Positions 57,561 to 64,000 of a stretch of DNA of 64,000 bases are shown here, in pieces (the first letter of the stretch is position 1; every line of letters begins with the position of its first letter). Source of the stretch: Rhodococcus sp. NBC_00297 (GTDB lineage: Bacteria > Actinomycetota > Actinomycetes > Mycobacteriales > Mycobacteriaceae); assembly GCF_036173065.1 (NCBI RefSeq), contig NZ_CP108041.1, forward strand, positions 4,095,001 to 4,159,000. The letters are read 5' to 3'. The position numbers were made by a program, and so were the translations under genes. The notes under the pieces were generated by a model that was given only the letters and a program-made list of their open reading frames with translations, was not told where the DNA came from and made no database searches.

Positions 57561-58495
57561 CCGTCACCGACGAGCCCCGACGCCCGCAGAAGCACGCCAA
57601 GGCGGCCGAGGCGGTGTCCGAGGGCAAGAAGGCGGAGCGCCGACTGGGGCTCCTGCTGGTCGCTCCCGCCGCGATCCTGATGATCGCCGTCACCGCGTAT
57701 CCCATCATCTACGCCTTCTGGCTGAGTCTGCAGAAGTACAACCTGGCATTCCCGGACGACAAGGAATTCGTCGGACTGTCCAACTATGTCTCCGTCCTCA
57801 CCGACGGTTACTGGTGGACGGCGTTCGCGGTGACCGTGGGCATCACCGTCATCTCGGTGATCATCGAGTTCGTCCTCGGCCTCGCGGTCGCGTTGGTCAT
57901 GCACCGCACCATCTTCGGGCGCGGCGTCGTCCGCACCGTCGTGCTGATCCCGTACGGCATCGTCACCGTCGCCGCCGCGTACAGCTGGTACTACGCGTGG
58001 ACACCGCAGACCGGCTACCTGGCCAACCTGCTTCCCGAGGGCAGTGCGCCTCTGACGCAGCAGCTTCCGTCGCTCGCCATCGTCGTGCTCGCCGAGGTGT
58101 GGAAGACGACGCCGTTCATGGCACTGCTGCTGCTCGCCGGTCTCGCGCTCGTTCCCGACGATCTGCTCAAGGCGGCCCAGGTGGACGGCGCCGGCGCGTG
58201 GACCCGACTGATCCGCATCATCATCCCGTTGATGAAGCCGGCTATCCTCGTGGCGCTGCTGTTCCGCACGCTCGACGCGTTCCGCATCTTCGACAACATC
58301 TACGTTCTGACGAAGGGCAGCAACAGCACCGGTTCGGTGTCGATCCTCGGGTACGACAACCTCTTCGGGGCGTTCAACCTCGGTATCGGGTCGGCCATCA
58401 GCGTGCTGATCTTCTTCTGCGTGGCCATCATCGCCTTCGTCTTCATCAAACTGTTCGGGGCCTCCGCACCCGGCTCCGACGCGGAAGGACGCTGA
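57557..58495 (+). CDS. sugA: Trehalose ABC transporter permease SugA
   Basis: A 312-residue MalF-type permease with six membrane helices after a charged N-terminus. The EAA loop lies around LKAAQVDGAGAWTRLIRIIIP. ATGA overlap with lpqY. Confidence 0.93.
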   Translation: MTVTDEPRRPQKHAKAAEAVSEGKKAERRLGLLLVAPAAILMIAVTAYPIIYAFWLSLQKYNLAFPDDKEFVGLSNYVSVLTDGYWWTAFAVTVGITVISVIIEFVLGLAVALVMHRTIFGRGVVRTVVLIPYGIVTVAAAYSWYYAWTPQTGYLANLLPEGSAPLTQQLPSLAIVVLAEVWKTTPFMALLLLAGLALVPDDLLKAAQVDGAGAWTRLIRIIIPLMKPAILVALLFRTLDAFRIFDNIYVLTKGSNSTGSVSILGYDNLFGAFNLGIGSAISVLIFFCVAIIAFVFIKLFGASAPGSDAEGR

Positions 58496-58498
58496 CCC

Positions 58499-59329
58499 AT
58501 GGCAGCCACCACGAAGACGAAGGCCGGCTGGTCCATCGTCAACCTTCTCGTCCTGCTGTACGCGCTGATCCCGCTCGTGTGGATCATCAGCCTGTCGTTC
58601 AAGCCGGTGGCGAACATCGCCGACGGCAAGTTCATCCCGACGACGTGGACGTTGGACAACTACAAGGGCATCTTCCAGACGTCCCAGTTCACCAGCGCCC
58701 TGATCAACTCCATCGGCATCGGTCTGATCACCACGCTCATCGCGGTGGTCATCGGCACGATGGCGGCCTACGCCGTCGCTCGTCTCGACTTCCCCGGCAA
58801 GAAGCTCCTCGTCGGCGCCGCGCTGCTCATCGCGATGTTCCCCCAGATCTCGCTCGTCACACCGCTGTTCGACATCGAGCGTGCGCTGGGCCTGTTCGAC
58901 ACCTGGCCGGGCCTGATCATCCCGTACATCACGTTCGCGCTCCCGCTCGCCATCTACACGCTGTCGGCGTTCTTCCGTGAGATCCCCTGGGAGCTGGAGA
59001 AGGCCGCCAAGATGGACGGTGCCACCCCGGGACAGGCGTTCCGCAAGGTCATCGCACCGCTCGCGGCACCGGGCATCGTCACCGCGGCGATCCTCGTCTT
59101 CATCTTCGCGTGGAACGACCTGCTGCTCGCCATCTCGTTGACGGCCACCGAGCGTTCGGTCACGGTGCCGGCAGCGATCTCACAGTTCACCGGTAGTTCG
59201 CAGTTCGAGGAACCGACGGGCTCGATCGCGGCTGCGGCCGTGGTCATCACCATCCCGATCATCATCTTCGTCCTGTTCTTCCAACGTCGTATCGTGGCGG
59301 GCCTGACGTCCGGCGCAGTGAAGGGATAA
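58499..59329 (+). CDS. sugB: Trehalose ABC transporter permease SugB
   Basis: A 276-residue MalG-type permease with six helices; the EAA loop is [20 protein letters not shown] followed by AP. It starts 3 nt after sugA, with the RBS in the sugA end (GGAAGG). Confidence 0.93.
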   Translation: MAATTKTKAGWSIVNLLVLLYALIPLVWIISLSFKPVANIADGKFIPTTWTLDNYKGIFQTSQFTSALINSIGIGLITTLIAVVIGTMAAYAVARLDFPGKKLLVGAALLIAMFPQISLVTPLFDIERALGLFDTWPGLIIPYITFALPLAIYTLSAFFREIPWELEKAAKMDGATPGQAFRKVIAPLAAPGIVTAAILVFIFAWNDLLLAISLTATERSVTVPAAISQFTGSSQFEEPTGSIAAAAVVITIPIIIFVLFFQRRIVAGLTSGAVKG

Positions 59330-59333
59330 GTCC

Positions 59334-60494
59334 ATGGCCGAAATCGTTCTCGACAAAGTGACCAAGCTGTACCCGGACGGTGCCGCGGCGGTGAGCGACG
59401 TCGACATCACCATCGCCGACGGCGAGTTCATCATCCTGGTCGGACCCTCCGGCTGCGGAAAGTCCACCACGCTCAACATGATCGCCGGCCTCGAGGACAT
59501 CTCGAGCGGCGAGCTGCGCATCGCCGGTGAGCGCGTGAACGAGCGGGCACCGAAGGATCGCGACATCGCGATGGTGTTCCAGTCGTACGCGCTCTACCCC
59601 CACATGACGGTGCGCGACAACATCGCCTTCCCCCTCACACTCGCCAAGATGAGCAAGGAGGACATCGCGAAGAAGGTCGACGACGCCGCCCGCATCCTCG
59701 ACCTGGGCCAGCACCTCGACCGCAAGCCGTCCAACCTCTCCGGTGGTCAGCGTCAGCGCGTCGCGATGGGACGCGCGATCGTCCGCAGCCCCAAGGCGTT
59801 CCTCATGGACGAGCCGCTGTCGAACCTCGACGCCAAGCTGCGCGTGCAGATGCGGACCGAGATCGCCCAGCTGCAGAAGCGTCTCGAGACCACCACGGTG
59901 TACGTGACGCACGACCAGACCGAGGCCATGACGCTCGGCGACCGCGTCGTCGTGCTCCGCGGCGGGCTGGTGCAGCAGATCGGCTCGCCGCAGGAGCTCT
60001 ACGATCACCCGCGAAACCTGTTCGTGGCGGGCTTCATCGGGTCGCCGTCCATGAACTTCGTGTCGGGTCGTCTGACGGACGGCGGGGTCACCACCTCGCT
60101 CGGCGAGATCCGGTTGAGCGACGAGGCGCGGCAGAAGATCGCCTCGAAGAACGCGAAGGGGGACGTCGTCGTCGGCATCCGCCCCGAGCATCTCGAGGAC
60201 GCCTCGCTCGTCGAGTCGTACCAGAAGATCAACGGCAGCACGTTCTCGGCGCGAGTCGAGGTGCTGGAGTCGATGGGGTCGGACAAGTACATCTACTTCT
60301 CCGCCGAGGGCCCCAAGGTCACCTCGCGCGAACTCGACGAGCTGGCCGCGGACTCCGGCGCGGACGGCGGCCAGTTGGTCGCTCGACTCTCGGCCGAGTC
60401 CGCCGCTCGCATGGGTGAGTCCATCGAGCTGTGGTTCGACCAGAAGCGCGTGTCGGTGTTCGACGTCGAGTCGGGTGCCAATCTGACGCTCTGA
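59334..60494 (+). CDS. sugC: Trehalose ABC transporter ATPase SugC
   Basis: A 386-residue MalK/UgpC-type ATPase. Walker A GPSGCGKST, Q-loop VFQSYALYPHMTVRDNIAFP, signature LSGGQRQRVAMGRAI, Walker B FLMDEPLSNLD, switch His in YVTHDQTEAM, and a C-terminal TOBE/OB regulatory domain (GIRPEHLEDASL). AAGGGATAAG stands before the ATG. A strong terminator follows, closing the operon. Confidence 0.95.
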   Translation: MAEIVLDKVTKLYPDGAAAVSDVDITIADGEFIILVGPSGCGKSTTLNMIAGLEDISSGELRIAGERVNERAPKDRDIAMVFQSYALYPHMTVRDNIAFPLTLAKMSKEDIAKKVDDAARILDLGQHLDRKPSNLSGGQRQRVAMGRAIVRSPKAFLMDEPLSNLDAKLRVQMRTEIAQLQKRLETTTVYVTHDQTEAMTLGDRVVVLRGGLVQQIGSPQELYDHPRNLFVAGFIGSPSMNFVSGRLTDGGVTTSLGEIRLSDEARQKIASKNAKGDVVVGIRPEHLEDASLVESYQKINGSTFSARVEVLESMGSDKYIYFSAEGPKVTSRELDELAADSGADGGQLVARLSAESAARMGESIELWFDQKRVSVFDVESGANLTL

Positions 60495-60508
60495 CCGCTC
60501 GAACGCGA

Positions 60509-60540
60509 CGACGGCCCCCACCGCACGGTGGGGGCCGTCG
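60509..60540. terminator. Bidirectional terminator after sugC
   Basis: 14-bp perfect GC-rich stem (60509-60522 pairs with 60527-60540) around a GCAC loop, between the convergent ends of sugC and the ParB-like gene. Confidence 0.85.
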
Positions 60541-60561
60541 CCGTCTCGGTCGGCGCCCGTC

Positions 60562-61410
60562 TCAGTTCGGGGCGGCCTCCTTGAGCTGCGCGATGATCTC
60601 GTCGTTCCAGATGTGGCTGCGCACCAGGCGGTAACGCTCGCGCGCCACCCACATGTAGGCCTCGGCGTCGGTGTGGCGGGTCAACATGCCCCCGACGGAC
60701 CGCACCATCCGGACGACCGGCAGGAACTCCTCACCGAACCAGCGGCGGGCGACGGTGCGCCGGTCGACGAACTCGCCGAGCTCCTGCATCAGCCGGAAAC
60801 CCCAGGCCTCCACCGCATCCGAGAGTTCGGCGTACTGCCACGGATCCGTGAACTCGATCGCCTCGCGCGACTTCCCGGTGAGGGGGACACGGCTGAGGAA
60901 GATGCGCCGGTGATCCTTCACGAGGAGATCGCCCCTCGTGGTGATGCCGTCGGGGGAGATGCGGGTGATGATCTCGGTGACGTAGGCCTCGATGGTGAGA
61001 CTGTGCATCGCGCAGGCGATGGACACGCGATGGTGCCCGTCGATGACGAAGTGCATGCCGCCGACGCGATACACCTCGATGGGCGGCATCGGTTCGCCGC
61101 GGCGCCAGGCGGTGGCGAGGCGCTGCCAGCGTTCGCGTGTCCGCGTCGACGTCGGGCGGAAGTACCGGTCGAAGTCGCGGGTGCGATCCACGCTGCCCAC
61201 GATCGAGTCGACCCGGATGACCTCGAGTCCGACGCGGCGCTCCCGCACCTTGCCCAGGGCGGCGACCACCTCGTCGAACGGCAGGATCGTGTTGATGTCG
61301 TCCGGTTGACGGCGCAGCCAGCCGACCAGCCGCGCCACGTCCGCGCGCCGGCGCTGGCGGGAGAAGTCGTTCTGCGCGTCGGCAGCGGGGAATCCGGTGT
61401 CACGAGCCAT
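60562..61410 (-). CDS. ParB/sulfiredoxin-fold domain protein
   Basis: A 282-residue protein with a ParB N-terminal-like domain around residues 100-140 (PMPPIEVYRVGGMHFVIDGH, then HRVSIACAM) and no helix-turn-helix of the KorB kind, so it is not a normal partition protein. Length and architecture match a conserved actinobacterial family of unknown role. The ATG lies 11 bp inside the end of the metallophosphoesterase gene, so the two form an operon. Confidence 0.75.
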   Translation of the reverse strand: MARDTGFPAADAQNDFSRQRRRADVARLVGWLRRQPDDINTILPFDEVVAALGKVRERRVGLEVIRVDSIVGSVDRTRDFDRYFRPTSTRTRERWQRLATAWRRGEPMPPIEVYRVGGMHFVIDGHHRVSIACAMHSLTIEAYVTEIITRISPDGITTRGDLLVKDHRRIFLSRVPLTGKSREAIEFTDPWQYAELSDAVEAWGFRLMQELGEFVDRRTVARRWFGEEFLPVVRMVRSVGGMLTRHTDAEAYMWVARERYRLVRSHIWNDEIIAQLKEAAPN

Positions 61411-62110
61411 GACGTCGCCTCTCGATGATGGGCGCGGTGTCGCCGCCCGGGGTGATGTCGATCAGGGCGTAGCCGACGGTGTTGATCACCGTGGCTCCGT
61501 GCAGCTGTCGGTCGGCCGGCCTCGTGCCGTGCGGGTGGATGTGTCCGTGGACGAGGAGCTGAGGCCGCAACCGCTCGGTGAGCGGATCGAGACACCGGAA
61601 ACCGCGGTGTGGTGCGTCCTCGGCGTCGCCGACACCGAACGGTGGGCTGTGGGTCAGCAGGACGTCGACCCCGTGTGCGTCCGCTCCGCGTCGCAGCAGC
61701 GGGTGCCAGGTGTGGGTCCGGATCAGGGAGCCGGAGCGCCGCTTCTGCTGCCGTTCCGTCCACTGGTTGGGTCCGTCGCGGTAGCGGATGGACCCGCCCA
61801 GCCCCGCGATCCGCAGACCGGCGGCGCTGACGATCCGTCGATCGGCGTTGACGGCGCCGTCCGGACCGGGCCAGCTCGACGGCAGCCCGGCACGCATCCA
61901 GCCGGCTCGACCGGCCGAGTACCCGGTGAGGTCGGCGTCGTGGTTGCCGGGGACGAAGACGCACGGGGCGTCGGCGGCCTCGGCGAGGTGCTCGAGGTAC
62001 TCGAACGGCAGGTCGCCCGCACCGAGGACCAGGTCGACGTCGAACGGGAGTGTGCGGGCGTTCCACAGGCCTTCGACCACCTCGTCGGACACGGTCAGCA
62101 CAGTCACCAC
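61400..62110 (-). CDS. Metallophosphoesterase
   Basis: A 236-residue calcineurin-like phosphoesterase. GAGDLP, VFVPGNHD, LLTHSPPFG and LLVHGHIHPHG cover motifs II-V; the first motif, normally DxH, appears as VSDEVV, so one metal ligand is changed, as in some actinobacterial members. The substrate is unknown. The GTG at 62110 is supported by TACGGT 7 nt upstream. Confidence 0.82.
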   Translation of the reverse strand: MVTVLTVSDEVVEGLWNARTLPFDVDLVLGAGDLPFEYLEHLAEAADAPCVFVPGNHDADLTGYSAGRAGWMRAGLPSSWPGPDGAVNADRRIVSAAGLRIAGLGGSIRYRDGPNQWTERQQKRRSGSLIRTHTWHPLLRRGADAHGVDVLLTHSPPFGVGDAEDAPHRGFRCLDPLTERLRPQLLVHGHIHPHGTRPADRQLHGATVINTVGYALIDITPGGDTAPIIERRRHGS

Positions 62111-62170
62111 ACGCAGGACCGTACCGGCACGCCGGTCCCGTCGGAGCCGGTACGGACGTCGTGGGGTTGG

Positions 62171-62785
62171 ATGGACGGTGTGAGTGGGAGCGACGTGACA
62201 GCGCAGGTGCGAACCCATCTGCAGACGGTGCTCGGTCAGGACGACCCGTCCAGCGCGTCCGTGACCTTCCTGGGCCTCGAGCCGCTGGAGGTGTTGCTGT
62301 TCGCTGCCGACGTCGAGGGAGTCGTGCGGTTCACCACTCTCGGGTGCTCGCGGCATCCGATGGCCGACCCGTCCGACATGGTCACCGACTCGCAGCGAGG
62401 CCCGCGCGCCGAGCTGATCCTGGCCCTGCGCGGAGTCGACGAGTCCGTCGCCGAGGTCTGGCGCACGCTCGCCGTCTTCGCCGCGTCGCCCGCGGTGGAG
62501 GGCATCGTGCTGGTGCCCGACGCCCTGCTGGACGCCGGCGAGCCTCTCTGGCCCGGCGCTCCGTTCACGGCGGTGCTGTTGACGGCCGAGTCCGGAGTGG
62601 CCGACCTCGAGCTGCCCGAACCGTACGATCCGGTGCGGTTCCTGCGGGCAGTCCCGATCACCGGCACCGAGGCCGCGTGGGTGCGCCTGCGCGGAGCCGA
62701 TGCGTTGCGCGACGCGTGGACCGAGGCGGGCATCGACATCGCCGACCCGCGGCGCTCGGCGGCGTCGCTGCGCCCGCCCACCTGA
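62171..62785 (+). CDS. Suppressor-of-fused (SUFU) domain protein
   Basis: A 204-residue protein of the bacterial SUFU family (VVRFTTLGCSRHPM, RGPRAELILALRG, WPGAPFTAVLLTAESG). In bacteria these may act as immunity or partner-binding proteins, but no toxin gene lies beside it. A GTG at 62180 is an alternative start. Divergent from the phosphoesterase. Confidence 0.7.
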   Translation: MDGVSGSDVTAQVRTHLQTVLGQDDPSSASVTFLGLEPLEVLLFAADVEGVVRFTTLGCSRHPMADPSDMVTDSQRGPRAELILALRGVDESVAEVWRTLAVFAASPAVEGIVLVPDALLDAGEPLWPGAPFTAVLLTAESGVADLELPEPYDPVRFLRAVPITGTEAAWVRLRGADALRDAWTEAGIDIADPRRSAASLRPPT

Positions 62786-62813
62786 GCGCTCGCGCACCTG
62801 ACAGACTGGGCGC

Positions 62814-63692
62814 GTGCTGATCGATCTCCACACCCATTCCACGTCGTCGGACGGAACCGAGACGCCCACCGAGCTGATCGCCACGGCGACCGCCGCGGGC
62901 CTCGACGTGATCGCGTTGACCGACCACGACACCACGCTCGGCTGGGACGAGGCCGTGGCCGCGGTGACCGCGACGCCCGGTGCGCCCACCCTGGTCCGTG
63001 GCATGGAGATGTCGTGCCAGGGCCGCGGAGCCGACGGTGACCCGGTGACGGTGCATCTGCTCGCGTACCTCTTCGACCCCGGGCACGTCGCCTTCGCCGA
63101 GGAGCGCAGCCGGTTGCGTGGGGAGCGGGAAGTGCGTCTGCGCAGCATGATCGACCGTATGGCGGCCGACGGCTACGACGTCGACGCCGACACCATCCTC
63201 GCCGCGGCAGGTCCGTCGGCGGGCCGCCCGCACCTCGCCCGTGCACTCGTCGCGGCCGGAGTCGTCGAGACCGTGAACGACGCGTTCACCGACCTGCTGC
63301 GGACCGGTGGGACGTACTACGTCGAGAAGGCGGACACCCCACTCGACCTCGCCGTCGAGTTGATCGCCGACGCCGGGGGAGTGCCCGTCATCGCCCACGC
63401 CCGCGCGCGCACGCGAGGTCGACTCCTGCACACCGACCACATTCTCGAGCTCGCCGCCGGTGGGCGACTCGGCGGACTCGAGGTCGATCACCCCGACCAC
63501 AGCCCCGAGGACGCGGACGTCCTGCGCGACATCGCGCGCGAGCACGATCTCGTCGTGACCGGATCCTCCGATTACCACGGCACCAACAAGACGACGCCGA
63601 TCGCGGCCCGCACCACCGCCGAGGACCAGTTCGACGCGTTGGTGAGCCGGGCGACGGGCGTGCCGCTCGTCGTACCCGGAGGCCGCCGGTGA
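62814..63692 (+). CDS. PHP-domain phosphoesterase
   Basis: A 292-residue PHP enzyme. Metal ligands: DLHTHSTSSDG, ALTDHDTTLG, a Glu in RGMEMSCQG, VIAHARA, a lone His in GLEVDHPDH and GSSDYHGTNK. It resembles RNase AM / nucleoside 3',5'-bisphosphatase-type PHP proteins; the exact substrate is not settled. CAGACT lies 6 nt before the GTG. The last 4 bp overlap the next gene. Confidence 0.88.
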   Translation: MLIDLHTHSTSSDGTETPTELIATATAAGLDVIALTDHDTTLGWDEAVAAVTATPGAPTLVRGMEMSCQGRGADGDPVTVHLLAYLFDPGHVAFAEERSRLRGEREVRLRSMIDRMAADGYDVDADTILAAAGPSAGRPHLARALVAAGVVETVNDAFTDLLRTGGTYYVEKADTPLDLAVELIADAGGVPVIAHARARTRGRLLHTDHILELAAGGRLGGLEVDHPDHSPEDADVLRDIAREHDLVVTGSSDYHGTNKTTPIAARTTAEDQFDALVSRATGVPLVVPGGRR

Positions 63693-63946
63693 AGGCGCTC
63701 AGCGGATCGATCACCGCGGGTCTCGTCGTCCTCACGGCGCTCGTCATCGCCGCCGCCGTCGTCGGAGGTGATCGGGGATTCCCCGGCCCCGGCACCGCGT
63801 CCATCGCGTGGCACGTCGCCGCCGTCGTCGCGGCGCTCCTGCTCCAGCGGATCGCCGACCATCGCTCGCGTGGGGTGTCGTTCCTCGGCTCACTGGGCGT
63901 GCTGGTGGTCGCGGGAGCCCTGCTGTGGACGCAATGGTGGGGCTGA
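63689..63946 (+). CDS. Small three-helix membrane protein, unknown
   Basis: An 85-residue protein with three hydrophobic segments (ITAGLVVLTALVIAAAVVGG, SIAWHVAAVVAALLLQRIA, FLGSLGVLVVAGALLW). GTG start overlaps the PHP gene stop (GTGA), so it is probably co-expressed. No family recognised. The last 54 bases of the window show nothing. Confidence 0.75.
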   Translation: MKALSGSITAGLVVLTALVIAAAVVGGDRGFPGPGTASIAWHVAAVVAALLLQRIADHRSRGVSFLGSLGVLVVAGALLWTQWWG

Positions 63947-64000
63947 CGAGACAAGGGTGAGGCTGACCGGCACCTGTTTGCTCCCGAGGAACCGGCGGTG

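Overview
The window is high-GC DNA with many GTG starts, a RBS-poor style of gene starts and gene families typical of the order Mycobacteriales: Lsr2, an LpqY-SugABC trehalose importer, class Ib ribonucleotide reductase, a MoaC-MoaB fusion, an F420-type nitroreductase and methylglucose-lipopolysaccharide-type glucan genes. Rhodococcus or a close relative is the best guess. I see no rRNA, CRISPR array, transposase, integrase or prophage. There is one tRNA gene. Nearly all of the window is ordinary chromosomal core, and the interest lies in junctions, repeats and regulatory sites.

Layout. 1-8.5 kb: the end of a DUF218 protein, a C-terminal remnant of a beta-carbonic anhydrase, a zinc-ribbon-like protein, a metallo-beta-lactamase-fold protein, a DUF2256/DUF3253 protein, RarD, the replicative polymerase DnaE1, a GGCT-fold protein and two tiny proteins. 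8.6-19.9 kb: nitroreductase-fold protein, threonine dehydratase, a TetR/efflux pair with two operators, trehalohydrolase TreZ, a LON-domain protein, phosphoglucomutase, a second MFS pump, a VIT1/CCC1 transporter and a membrane DsbA-like protein. 20.0-27.6 kb: tRNA-Ala(GGC), lsr2, a secreted amidase, a COG0523 GTPase, then the molybdopterin genes moeA-moaCB-moaE (minus) facing moaA-moaD-fructosamine kinase (plus). 27.6-34.5 kb: TetR/FMN reductase and nrdHIE ... nrdF, each nrd promoter carrying two NrdR-like boxes 32 bp apart. An AbiEi-like gene sits between nrdE and nrdF, flanked by two related stem-loops. 34.7-50.8 kb: Nudix, iron-siderophore binding lipoprotein, ctaD, serB, PTH2, glgX, ABC ATPase, Nudix, enoyl-CoA hydratase, two methyltransferases, a PQQ-propeller lipoprotein, an acyltransferase and a GT4 glucosyltransferase. 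From memory this order follows M. tuberculosis Rv3055 down to Rv3032. 52.6-60.5 kb: DUF1003, MgtE/CBS protein, CitE-like lyase, stress protein and lpqY-sugABC, which follows Rv1231c-Rv1238. 60.5-64 kb: ParB-like, metallophosphoesterase, SUFU-like, PHP and a small membrane protein.

The most notable feature is the junction of those last two syntenic blocks, inside one open reading frame (50750-52516). Its first ~125 residues (signal peptide, Ala/Pro-rich linker and a short conserved stretch) look like the start of a secreted lytic transglycosylase. The rest is a GH57 glucan branching enzyme that has lost the family's first conserved region. It is either a natural in-frame gene fusion at a chromosomal breakpoint or an assembly mis-join.

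Functionally the window is rich in alpha-glucan and trehalose metabolism: Pgm, TreZ, GlgX, the GT4/GH57 pair and trehalose re-import by LpqY-SugABC. It also holds molybdenum cofactor synthesis and deoxynucleotide supply. Many starts lie 6-8 nt downstream of a TANNNT -10 hexamer, which points to widespread leaderless transcription and was used here to choose start codons.
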